This document shows positions 15,910 through 23,018 of a stretch of 29,394 bases of DNA, piece by piece. The notes beneath the pieces are model-generated. The model was given only the letters and a program-made list of their open reading frames with translations. It did not search any database and was not told the DNA's origin. A program made the position numbers and the translations under genes. The number at the start of each line of letters is the position of its first letter. The first letter of the stretch is position 1. The stretch covers positions 1 through 29,394 of the forward strand of contig CAZVWW010000017.1 of assembly GCA_964631265.1 (NCBI GenBank), written 5' to 3'. This DNA comes from CAZVWW01 sp964631265 (lineage in GTDB: Bacteria; Thermotogota; Thermotogae; MWEM01).

Positions 15910-17451
15910 TTGATCTTTTTTCTGGTTTTTACAGCCATTGTGGTCGTGCATGAATTCGGGCATTACCTTTTTGCACGATTGTTTAAAGTGAAAATAATCT
16001 CATTTGCAGTGGGGTTTGGTCCGAAAATCTTCTCCAGAAAAGGGAAAGACGGGACCGAATTCCGGTTGAACGTCTTTCCGCTCGGCGGGTATTTGAAAAT
16101 GGAGGGGGAGGACCCGACGGCATTTGAAGGAGAAGAACCGGCCGATAAAGGCCTCTATTATGCGAAACCGGCATGGCAGCGTTTCTTTATTGCCTTTGCG
16201 GGCCCGGCTTTTTCAATCATCGCCGGTTACGTGCTGCTTGCCATGGTTGCTGTTATATGGGGGATTCCGTCTGTTGGAATAGCGCAGGTGGATCCTTCAT
16301 CGCCGGCGATGGAAGCCGGAATGAAAAGCGGAGATGTGATAACCCATATGAACGGTAAACGGGTCTTTGATCTTACCGAGATCTCTGAGATCATCAAGGA
16401 GAACGAGCGTGTTCAGTTTACAGTGAAGAGAGAAAGCGGTGTCAAACAGGTCAACGTTTCCCCGCGTGTTTTTCCGGTTCAGTACAATCTCGTCTTAAAG
16501 ACTTCCGATTCGGCTATATCGAAAGAGGGACTGACCGTTGAGAAGATCAACGGAGAGGATTGGGAAGAGCAACGCCTGGAGAATTATATGAACAAAGAAT
16601 CGGGAGAGAGTGTCCTTCCCCGTGAAGCCGAACTGACGCTGTCCAACTCAGAGACGATGACGGCAACACTCTATGGGTTGCAGAGGATTCAGGAGCGAAA
16701 GGTCATCGGCATAACCTTTGCCACCCTCTCAAAGACGATCAAAAAGGGGGTTGCCCCCTTTAAAGACGGGGATAAAATCTTCTCCATCAACAATAATGCG
16801 ATTAACAGCGGCAATGACATGTTTAACGTGCTCCGGGTCATGGATTTCCCCGCCGACAGAGAGTCCCCCTATCATTACGTGGAAATTAGAGGAGATAAAA
16901 TCATCGAGAATGAGACCTACCGGAGTCTTAACGCGATATCCGTCACGGTCCTTCGCAACGGGGAAGAAATAACACTGGAGATTCCGAGAGAAGCGTTTAT
17001 CGAATCCATTGGCCAATGTGTCTTTGAACCCCCCGTTCCGAATCAAACCATCTCCAATCCCGTACGGGCCGTTTCAATCGGCTTTCAATGGTCAAACAAT
17101 CTGTTGAGAAGGATGGGGAAGATCATCACGGAGCTCTTTTCCGGGCAGCGGAATGTGTCTGAGTTCTCGGGGCCAATTGGCATAATGGCGGTGATCGGTC
17201 AGGCCTCAGATGCCGGACTGGAATCCGTTATTCTGATTGTGGCATTAATCACATTAAACCTCGGTATCATTAACCTTCTGCCCCTTCCAGCCCTTGACGG
17301 GGGCAGAATCGTTTTCAACCTCATAGAAATGATCATGCGAAAAAGGATCAATCCCGTCATCGAAGGATATATCCACACAGCGGGATTTTTCTTCATCATC
17401 GGGTTGTCCTTTTATATTATGTACTTTGATATACTCAGATTCATGAATTAA
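15910..17451 (+). CDS. rseP: RseP-family site-2 intramembrane zinc metalloprotease
   Basis: RseP cuts transmembrane anti-sigma factors and signal-peptide remnants within the inner membrane. The zinc site HEFGH is at 14-18, followed by VFPLGGYLKMEGED. Two PDZ-like domains follow (first around VDPSSPAMEAGMKSGDVI, second around KKGVAPFKDGDKIFSINN), then the C-terminal NLLPLPALDGGRIVF with the LDG zinc ligand at 462-464 and a last membrane helix. At 513 residues it is longer than the common 350-450, owing to the inter-PDZ region. The TTG at 15910 is the first canonical start but lies 18 nt from the GAGGAG site (ending 15891). A CTG at 15901 in the same frame lies 9 nt from it and would restore the usual LSIL opening, so a non-canonical start is possible. 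Confidence 0.93.
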   Translation: MIFFLVFTAIVVVHEFGHYLFARLFKVKIISFAVGFGPKIFSRKGKDGTEFRLNVFPLGGYLKMEGEDPTAFEGEEPADKGLYYAKPAWQRFFIAFAGPAFSIIAGYVLLAMVAVIWGIPSVGIAQVDPSSPAMEAGMKSGDVITHMNGKRVFDLTEISEIIKENERVQFTVKRESGVKQVNVSPRVFPVQYNLVLKTSDSAISKEGLTVEKINGEDWEEQRLENYMNKESGESVLPREAELTLSNSETMTATLYGLQRIQERKVIGITFATLSKTIKKGVAPFKDGDKIFSINNNAINSGNDMFNVLRVMDFPADRESPYHYVEIRGDKIIENETYRSLNAISVTVLRNGEEITLEIPREAFIESIGQCVFEPPVPNQTISNPVRAVSIGFQWSNNLLRRMGKIITELFSGQRNVSEFSGPIGIMAVIGQASDAGLESVILIVALITLNLGIINLLPLPALDGGRIVFNLIEMIMRKRINPVIEGYIHTAGFFFIIGLSFYIMYFDILRFMN

Positions 17452-17476
17452 AATGTCTTTTGGAGGCTAATTTATC

Positions 17477-19048
17477 TTGAAAAAGTGCTGTCTTTTTACA
17501 ACTGTTTTTATACTCTTTGCCCTCCTCTGTGTGACTGCCTTTGGAGAGGAAGAGACGCTTTACATTGATTCGGAAAAATTCAAGATGTTTGATGACAGGA
17601 TTGAATTTTACGAGTACTCCGAGATCACCAAGAGTGATTTTTTTCTAAAATCCGATGAGTTTACGATCCTCAGGGAGAACGGCGAGGAGCGGACGATCAT
17701 TGCCGAAAAAGGGGTCTATGTAGAGTTTGAGACCGGCCAGGCCACGTCTCAGACACTTGATTATGATCTCAAAGAAAGCAAAGGAACGATGACCGGCGAT
17801 GTGGAAGCGCTTATTGAAACCAGTGAGGGTTCAAAGACAAAGATNNNNNNNNNNNNNNNNNNNNNNNNNNNNNNNNNNNNNNNNNNNNNNNNNNNNNNNN
17901 NNNNNNNNNNNNNNNNNNNNNNNNNNNNNNNNNNNNNNNNNNNNGAATTCTATGCCCCGTCAACGGTCCAAAAGAACAACTTTCTGCTGCGCTCCCCGGA
18001 GTTTACAATATATAAAGAAGATGGAGAGGATAGAACCGTTCGCTCAGAGAAGCGTTCCTATGTTGAGTTTGAGACCGGCCGGGCAACCAGTTCCGAACTT
18101 GACTATGATCTGAAGACTGAGAAGGGAACCCTGACCGGCGAGGTTGTTGCCATTATAAAACCTGAAGAGGAGGCAACGCCTGTCGAGGTGACATGCGATA
18201 CGCTCACAATCGACAGCCCGTCAAAGCGTTATGCGGGAGAGGTGGAGACCTCTGAAAAAGTACGGTTGAACAGAGGCGAGCTTTATGCGGAGTCAAAGGC
18301 GTTTGTTTACGATGCCCAAAGCGATGAAATAGTCCTGAAGCGGGAGGTCTATATCGATGATCTCAGTAACAACCAGAGAGTATGGGGTGAAGAGGTGACA
18401 ATGGATCTCGAGACGGATGCTTTCCGGGGCCGGAACATCAGACTGGCCAGGGAGAATGAGGGTGAACAGGAGCGTGAGAAACTCCAGATGAGCAGTAGTG
18501 ATTTCACCTCGACAGAAGAAAAGAATGAATTCCGGGGACCCTCGGAGATCAGCCGGAAAGACTTCAGACTTGTCTCAGACCGGTTCACCATATTCAAAGA
18601 GGATGGAAAGGAAAGAACCATCCAGGCAACCGAGGGCGTGTTTATTGAGTTTGAATCCGGGAAGGCAACCGGGACTGAATTTGATTATGATCTTGAAACC
18701 CGTGAAGGAACGCTCACCAAAGACGTCATAGCAGAGATAGACCAGGAAGAAAGCACCGAAACCATTGATATAGAATGCGACAAACTCGTTATTCAGGATG
18801 AAAAGGGACTATTCAAGGGGTATTCCGGAGAGGAAAACGAAGTGATCATCAGGAAGGGAAACATGACAACAAGGAGCAACGAGTTTGAATACGACAAAAC
18901 ATCAGAAGAGCTCATCCTAACCGGCGATGTATTTGTTGAGGATCCGGACAACAGACGAAAGATTCAGGGAGAGCGGTTGCTCCTTGATCTGGCAACAGAT
19001 GAGATAGAGGGAAAGAACGTTCAGATGACAATTATTACCAAAGAATAA
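17477..19048 (+). CDS. Exported OstA/LptA-like repeat protein (contains assembly gap)
   Basis: The protein has a signal peptide (1-23, ending CVTAFG) and a repeated unit of 194 residues containing two OstA/LptA-like stretches, each a run of short beta-strands with a GDV-like turn (TMTGDV, LILTGDV). OstA/LptA folds bind lipid A or other lipids in the periplasm and bridge inner and outer membranes, so a role in lipopolysaccharide or lipid export is plausible; no LptB, C, D, F or G is adjacent. The start is TTG 17477, 10 nt after TTGGAGG. The 523 residues shown include 34 unknown ones from 100 N; repeat spacing suggests about 80 residues are missing (see findings). The reading frame is the same on both sides of the gap. 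It follows rseP by 25 bp and precedes gpmA by 21 bp. Confidence 0.8.
   Translation: MKKCCLFTTVFILFALLCVTAFGEEETLYIDSEKFKMFDDRIEFYEYSEITKSDFFLKSDEFTILRENGEERTIIAEKGVYVEFETGQATSQTLDYDLKESKGTMTGDVEALIETSEGSKTKXXXXXXXXXXXXXXXXXXXXXXXXXXXXXXXXXXEFYAPSTVQKNNFLLRSPEFTIYKEDGEDRTVRSEKRSYVEFETGRATSSELDYDLKTEKGTLTGEVVAIIKPEEEATPVEVTCDTLTIDSPSKRYAGEVETSEKVRLNRGELYAESKAFVYDAQSDEIVLKREVYIDDLSNNQRVWGEEVTMDLETDAFRGRNIRLARENEGEQEREKLQMSSSDFTSTEEKNEFRGPSEISRKDFRLVSDRFTIFKEDGKERTIQATEGVFIEFESGKATGTEFDYDLETREGTLTKDVIAEIDQEESTETIDIECDKLVIQDEKGLFKGYSGEENEVIIRKGNMTTRSNEFEYDKTSEELILTGDVFVEDPDNRRKIQGERLLLDLATDEIEGKNVQMTIITKE
17603..19048 (+). repeat. Three-unit internal repeat of the OstA-like protein
   Basis: Matching points EFYEYSEITKSDF (17603), EFYAPSTVQKNNF (17945) and EFRGPSEISRKDF (18527) start the same ~80-residue block, which aligns without indels across the three copies (ERT, VEFETG, LDYDL and GTLTG conserved). 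A second ~95-residue block (CDTLTID ... GEEVTMDLETDAFRGRNIRL) follows copies 2 and 3; after copy 1 it is replaced by the N run. Copies 2 and 3 are 582 bp apart, whereas copies 1 and 2 are 342 bp apart in this assembly. Confidence 0.85.
17845..17944. other. Assembly gap (100 N)
   Basis: Exactly 100 unresolved bases, a customary placeholder for a gap of unknown length. It lies within a repeated gene, which probably caused the break. Confidence 0.98.
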
Positions 19049-19069
19049 ATTTAAAAAGGAGGAAACGCT

Positions 19070-19819
19070 ATGTACAAACTCGTACTTTTAAGACACGGCG
19101 AGAGTGTCTGGAACAAAGAGAACTATTTCACCGGGTGGACAGATGTCAGGCTCAGTGAAAAGGGAATTGAAGAAGCCCACAAGGCAGGTAAGATCCTAAA
19201 GGAAGAGGGATATCAGTTTGATATTGCCTTCACCTCGGTACTCAAGAGAGCTATCAATACCCTTTACATAGCACTGGATGAACTCGACGAACTCTGGATA
19301 CCGGATTATAAATCCTGGAGACTCAACGAAAGACACTACGGGGCTCTTCAGGGACTTAACAAGGCGGAAACAGCCAAAAAACTCGGACAGGATAAAGTAC
19401 ACAAATGGAGAAGAAGTTATGATATCAGACCACCCGAGCTGGAAAAAGACGATGAACGTTATCCGGGGAACGAGAGAAAATATGCCGATCTCACTGAAGC
19501 GGAACTGCCCAGGGCAGAATGTCTGAAAGATACGCTCGAAAGGGTCATGCCGTATTGGAACGATACAATCGTTCCCACCATCAAATCAGGCAAACGCGTC
19601 ATAATAGGGGCCCACGGCAACAGTCTGAGGGCAATGGTGAAGCATCTCGACAAGATCAGTGACGAAGAGATTCCGGGACTGAATATTCCGACGGGAATTC
19701 CACTTGTTTATGAGCTGGATGACGATCTGAAACCGATCAAGCATTATTATCTCGGCGATCCTGAAGAAGTTGCCAAGGCAACCAAAGCGGTGGCCAATCA
19801 GGCCAAGGCCAAGAAATAG
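19070..19819 (+). CDS. gpmA: 2,3-bisphosphoglycerate-dependent phosphoglycerate mutase
   Basis: This enzyme interconverts 3- and 2-phosphoglycerate in glycolysis and gluconeogenesis. The 249-residue length equals that of the standard cofactor-dependent form. The phospho-histidine motif LVLLRHGESVWN has His9; ENYFTGWTDVRLSEKG, RHYGALQGLNKAETA and the second catalytic histidine in IIGAHGNSLRAMVKHLD follow, with GLNIPTGIPLVYELD near the C-terminus. A strong AAGGAGG precedes the ATG. It is followed by a good intrinsic terminator, so it ends the transcription unit that includes the envelope genes. Confidence 0.97.
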   Translation: MYKLVLLRHGESVWNKENYFTGWTDVRLSEKGIEEAHKAGKILKEEGYQFDIAFTSVLKRAINTLYIALDELDELWIPDYKSWRLNERHYGALQGLNKAETAKKLGQDKVHKWRRSYDIRPPELEKDDERYPGNERKYADLTEAELPRAECLKDTLERVMPYWNDTIVPTIKSGKRVIIGAHGNSLRAMVKHLDKISDEEIPGLNIPTGIPLVYELDDDLKPIKHYYLGDPEEVAKATKAVANQAKAKK

Positions 19820-19826
19820 CAACGCT

Positions 19827-19861
19827 TTCAGGGGGATTGGCTATCATCCATTCCCCCTGAA
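19827..19861 (+). terminator. Intrinsic terminator after gpmA
   Basis: TTCAGGGGGA pairs perfectly with TCCCCCTGAA (10 bp, five G-C in a row), and TGG/CCA extends the stem inside a loop of about 7 nt. It is followed by GTTTTATTA, a U-rich tail. The next gene's ATG (19870) is only 8 nt beyond the stem. Confidence 0.85.
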
Positions 19862-19869
19862 GTTTTATT

Positions 19870-20346
19870 ATGGACGAGATCAAAAAATGGATCAACTGGG
19901 TCATCCTCGAAGCCCGGGAGGCCGGGAACCCTGGTGAAAAACCTGTTCTTGAAAGAATAGGCCATAGATGTTATCAAGACAGTGAAATGAAAGGCATTGC
20001 AGAAAGACTTTCAAAAGAATTCCGTCAGTGGCCACCGGAACAAGGTGTGGTCTCTTTCCTCGAAGAAAGATTCACAGCGTTCAGCTTTACTCAAACAGAC
20101 AGCGGTTTTATCGTCAATTTAAACAACACAAGTTGTTATTGTCCCATTGTCAGAGAGGGATATACGACAAATCCGAATATGTGTGAATGCACCAGGAGCT
20201 TTGATCAGACGATGTATGAAACGATATTGTTTGGAGCAGACGAACAACCCGGAAAAATCGCCGTCGAGGTGTTGGATTCCCTGCTCCTGAATAACAAAAG
20301 TTGCCGTTTCAAAATCACTTTCCTTTCAAAACCATTCAAACGATAA
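19870..20346 (+). CDS. Small Cys-rich protein, V4R/ATC-hydrolase-like C-terminal pattern; function unknown
   Basis: A 158-residue soluble protein that I do not recognise with certainty. Six cysteines stand at 34, 89, 91, 105, 107 and 145. The pattern CYCP-x11-MCECTRSF, followed by IAVEVLDSLLLNNKSCRFKI, resembles the metal-binding C-terminal part of small V4R-like or 2-amino-thiazoline-carboxylate-hydrolase-like proteins, where the second segment usually reads VELLESI..G...CRFxI. This is family resemblance only. No lipobox or signal peptide is present. The assigned ATG has no clear ribosome site outside the gpmA terminator hairpin; an internal Met at residue 40 also lacks one. It stands alone before a 383-bp gene-free stretch. 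Confidence 0.7.
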   Translation: MDEIKKWINWVILEAREAGNPGEKPVLERIGHRCYQDSEMKGIAERLSKEFRQWPPEQGVVSFLEERFTAFSFTQTDSGFIVNLNNTSCYCPIVREGYTTNPNMCECTRSFDQTMYETILFGADEQPGKIAVEVLDSLLLNNKSCRFKITFLSKPFKR

Positions 20347-20362
20347 ATCCATCGCACAGGGA

Positions 20363-20384
20363 TTTTTGTAACCTGTTACAAAAA
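20363..20384. promoter_or_regulatory. Perfect palindrome, candidate operator
   Basis: TTTTTGTAAC and GTTACAAAAA are perfect inverted copies separated by CT. A 2-nt spacer is too short for an RNA hairpin loop, so a protein-binding site is more likely. It lies 17 bp after the stop at 20346 and about 365 bp before ugpB, and may belong to either. Confidence 0.55.
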
Positions 20385-20481
20385 AAAGAGAAAGGTTTCG
20401 TTTTCTTGAGAATTTGTAAGCATTAATGAGCTTAAGCCCTGTCATTTGAAATGATTAACCCAAATTGTATGTTAAGACGAT

Positions 20482-20511
20482 TTGCCTTAAGAAAAGTTCA
20501 AATGTTATAAT
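20482..20511 (+). promoter_or_regulatory. Candidate sigma-70 promoter for the ugp operon
   Basis: TTGCCT (20482-20487) and TATAAT (20506-20511) are separated by 18 bp. The spacer holds TTCAAATG, an inverted copy of CATTTGAA at 20443-20450, a position suited to repression. Initiation here would give a leader of about 210 nt. Confidence 0.5.
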
Positions 20512-20692
20512 CACTGAGTCAGAAGAGAGTTCTGGTATTGAAGATCTGGTTTCTGTTCCTTTTAAAGATTCCTGTATTCAGGACTTTTCTAAGTTTTATA
20601 AACGTTAAAGCGCCTTCAAACTGATTTGAAGGAGATAGTTTATAATCTTTTATAGTCAGATTCAGATCTTCATTTCTACGGATAGTTAAGCA

Positions 20693-20709
20693 CGGGACTT
20701 ATCGTCCCG
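20693..20709 (+). repeat. Hairpin just upstream of the ugpB ribosome site
   Basis: CGGGAC, loop TTATC, GTCCCG: a perfect 6-bp GC-rich stem ending 6 nt before AAGGAGGG (20716-20723). It could stabilise the 5' end of the message or modulate ribosome access. No T-run follows, so it is not a terminator. Confidence 0.5.
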
Positions 20710-20729
20710 AAACTGAAGGAGGGATACAT

Positions 20730-22046
20730 GTGAAACGTTTTGTTATCATCGTTCTAATTCTTTCGATTGTATTTACTTTGGGCATGGCAAAGACAAAAGT
20801 TCAGTTTTGGCATGCAATGAGCGGGTGGAGAATTGACCTGCTGAATTCGATGGCAGAAGACTTTATGGAACTCCATCCGGATATTGAGGTTGAAGTTCAG
20901 TACACCGGCAGCTACAACGACACGCTGAACAAGCTTATTGCAGGAATCAAGGCAGGAACTCCTCCTAACGTCGTTCAGGTCTACGAAATCGGAACACGTT
21001 CCATGATCGACGGGCAGATTGCAGTACCGATGCAGGATATGATTGACCAGGACCCGGATTTTGACATTGCAACCTTTATGCCGCAGGTCTTGAATTATTA
21101 CCGGATTGACGGCAAACTCTATTCAATGCCCTTTAACTCTTCAAATGCCATTCTCTTTTACAACAAGACAATGTTTGAGGAAGCAGGCTTGAATCCGGAT
21201 AAGCCGCCGAGAAACTATGAGGAATTGAAACAGGCCTGTGCCGCTCTGACCGAAAAGGACAAAAACGGCAACATCGTCACGTCCGGTATCACCTGGAACC
21301 TCCACAGCTGGTTCTTCGAACAGATGCTGGCTATGCAGGATGCACCACTTGTTAACAACAACAACGGAAGAGCAGCTCCTCCCACAGAAGCGCTTCTGGA
21401 TAATGAGGCCGGAATGAAATTCATGACGCTGTGGAATGAGTTGACAGAGAAAGATTATATGATTAACACAAAGAAAGAGGACTGGACTGGCGCCAGGAAG
21501 CTCTTCCTCTCACAGAAAGTCGGTATGTTGATCACATCAACGTCTGATGTTGTAGCGATGATGGACGGTGCCGAGGAGAACAATTTCGAGGTTGGCGCGG
21601 CATTCCTGCCAACACCGAAGGACTCACCAAAAGGCGGTGCCATCATTGGCGGCGGAAGCCTCTGGCTGATCGATGGTAATCCCGATGAAGAAACAAAAGC
21701 GGCCTGGGAATTTGTCAAATTCATGGCTGAGGCCCCTCAGCAGATCAAATGGCATGAAGGTACGGGTTATTTCCCGGTTCGAAAAGACGCTGTTGAGCAG
21801 CTCCTCTTTGAGGGCTATTACACCGAATATCCGGACCATCTGGTTGCCCTTATGCAGCTTCTTTTCTCCAAACAGGATTACAACACAAACGGTGCTATCA
21901 TGGGGGTCTTCCCCGAATTCAGGAACACCCTTGAGAACAATGTGGAAAAGATGATCAACGGTCAGTTAACCCCTGAAGAAGTTCTTGAGAAAACAGCGGA
22001 AACAACTGACGATCTGCTTGAAGAATACAACGAACTGTACGAGTAA
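20730..22046 (+). CDS. ugpB: UgpB-like periplasmic solute-binding protein (glycerol-3-phosphate type)
   Basis: A 438-residue family 1 extracellular binding protein. The signal peptide (1-20, ending LGMA) has no cysteine at its end, so the mature protein is soluble in a periplasm. Similarity to UgpB is visible from start to finish: VQFWHAMSGW, PPNVVQVYEIGTRSM, MPFNSSNAILFYNK, AGLNPDKPPRNYEEL, GGAIIGGGSLWLI and WHEGTGYFPVR. UgpB binds glycerol-3-phosphate and glycerophosphodiesters; a related sugar cannot be excluded, but the downstream phosphate transporter fits the phosphate-ester reading. The start is GTG 20730, 6 nt after AAGGAGGG; an ATG two bases earlier runs straight into a stop. The permeases follow after a hairpin. 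Confidence 0.9.
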   Translation: MKRFVIIVLILSIVFTLGMAKTKVQFWHAMSGWRIDLLNSMAEDFMELHPDIEVEVQYTGSYNDTLNKLIAGIKAGTPPNVVQVYEIGTRSMIDGQIAVPMQDMIDQDPDFDIATFMPQVLNYYRIDGKLYSMPFNSSNAILFYNKTMFEEAGLNPDKPPRNYEELKQACAALTEKDKNGNIVTSGITWNLHSWFFEQMLAMQDAPLVNNNNGRAAPPTEALLDNEAGMKFMTLWNELTEKDYMINTKKEDWTGARKLFLSQKVGMLITSTSDVVAMMDGAEENNFEVGAAFLPTPKDSPKGGAIIGGGSLWLIDGNPDEETKAAWEFVKFMAEAPQQIKWHEGTGYFPVRKDAVEQLLFEGYYTEYPDHLVALMQLLFSKQDYNTNGAIMGVFPEFRNTLENNVEKMINGQLTPEEVLEKTAETTDDLLEEYNELYE

Positions 22047-22068
22047 AACTGCTTTTATTGTATAATAT

Positions 22069-22100
22069 AAGGGCGGCTTTATTAGCCGTCCTTAGTTTTT
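22069..22100 (+). terminator. Attenuator-like hairpin between ugpB and ugpA
   Basis: AAGGGCGGCT and AGCCGTCCTT form a 10-bp stem (one G-U pair) with a TTATT loop, followed by AGTTTTT. Intrinsic terminators after a binding-protein gene commonly give partial read-through, keeping binding protein in excess over permease. Confidence 0.75.
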
Positions 22101-22119
22101 ATGGAGGTGGAACCGGTCG

Positions 22120-23007
22120 ATGAAAGGCAAAGGCATCAATTTTAGAAAAATATTACCATTCTTATTGTTAATTCCAACGTTGTTTGTCATTATCACCTTT
22201 ATCTATATCCCCGCCGCAGACTCGTTTGAAATGAGTTTTAACAGGGAGAACAAGTTCGGCACCAGGACGATTTTTGTTGGAACTGAAAATTACGGAAAGA
22301 TCTTTACAGACCCCGAGTATCTCAGCATCTTCGGGTTTACAGCCGTTTATGTCGGGCTGACTGTTTTTATCACCGTCTTTTTGTCATTTTTTCTGGCGCT
22401 TTTACTCAACAAGAATGTTCCGGGAAGTTATGTGTACAGGGCGTTGATATTCATCCCCTATGCCGTGTCGCCTGCGATAGCAGGTACACTCTGGACATTC
22501 ATGCTCGACCCTGTTGCGGGGCATGTCAATTATATTATAACGGCCCTTTTCGGCCAGCAGATTGCCTGGCTGACAACAGAGCCTTACGCCTTTATTGCGT
22601 TGCTGGCGGCGACGGTCTGGAAGATGCTGCCGTTTGACATTGTCTTTTACATCGCCGGACTGCAGAGTGTTCCCGATGATCTCCTTGAATCGGCTACTTT
22701 GGACGGGGCGGGTGCTTTTACCAAGATATGGAAGATAAAATTCCCCCTTGTATCGCCGATAACCTTTTATCTCGTTATTATGAACATAATAGCAGCCATG
22801 TTCAGATCCTTTGCGACGATTGATGTGATGACGGGAGGCGGCCCCGGTGGCTATACCACAACGATGATGTACAAGGTATATCTCGATGCGTTCAGCTACC
22901 AGAAGATGGGCATTGCCTCGGCAGAAAGTGTTGTTATGTTCATAATGATGGCGATTGTAACGGTCATTTATTTCATTTACGGACAAAAGAACGTTTACTA
23001 CAGGTAG
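22120..23007 (+). CDS. ugpA: ABC sugar/glycerol-3-phosphate permease, UgpA type
   Basis: A 295-residue inner-membrane permease of the carbohydrate-uptake type 1 class, with six hydrophobic segments. The N-terminal FLLLIPTLFVIITFIYIPAADSFEMSF is typical, as is FVGTENYGKIFTDPEY. The cytoplasmic EAA loop is LLESATLDGAGAFTKIWKIKFPLVSP, which docks to the ATPase. GGPGGYTTTMMYKVYLDAF near the C-terminus is the usual UgpA/MalF-type segment. GGAGGTGG lies 9 nt before the ATG. It forms a heterodimer with the next gene product. No ATPase gene (ugpC) is in the window, so a shared MsmK/UgpC-like ATPase from elsewhere is expected. Confidence 0.92.
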   Translation: MKGKGINFRKILPFLLLIPTLFVIITFIYIPAADSFEMSFNRENKFGTRTIFVGTENYGKIFTDPEYLSIFGFTAVYVGLTVFITVFLSFFLALLLNKNVPGSYVYRALIFIPYAVSPAIAGTLWTFMLDPVAGHVNYIITALFGQQIAWLTTEPYAFIALLAATVWKMLPFDIVFYIAGLQSVPDDLLESATLDGAGAFTKIWKIKFPLVSPITFYLVIMNIIAAMFRSFATIDVMTGGGPGGYTTTMMYKVYLDAFSYQKMGIASAESVVMFIMMAIVTVIYFIYGQKNVYYR

Positions 23008-23018
23008 GGGTGGCTTGC

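Larger units (their letters stand above)
20347..20729 (+). promoter_or_regulatory. Gene-free regulatory region upstream of ugpB
   Basis: This 383-bp stretch has no credible ORF. It holds a 10-bp-arm palindrome (20363-20384), a TCATTT-G-AAATGA dyad (20442-20454), a candidate promoter (20482-20511), a TCCTG-tatt-CAGGA hairpin (20570-20583), a CCTTCAAA-ctga-TTTGAAGG hairpin (20613-20632), another TATAAT at 20641-20646 and a hairpin just before the ribosome site. The hexamer TTTGAA or its complement TTCAAA occurs at 20445, 20497, 20615 and 20625. Such density points to regulated transcription and perhaps a structured leader. Confidence 0.7.

Noticed and set aside
20437..20456. CTGTCAT at 20439-20445 as a Pho-box half
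   Set aside because: A Pho box needs two 7-bp direct repeats 4 bp apart; the second would be AATGATT here, a poor match. The sequence is better explained as part of the TCATTT-AAATGA dyad.
20625..20650. AAGGAG at 20628-20633 as the ribosome site of a leader peptide
   Set aside because: No ATG, GTG or TTG occurs at a usable distance downstream, so no leader ORF can be supported.
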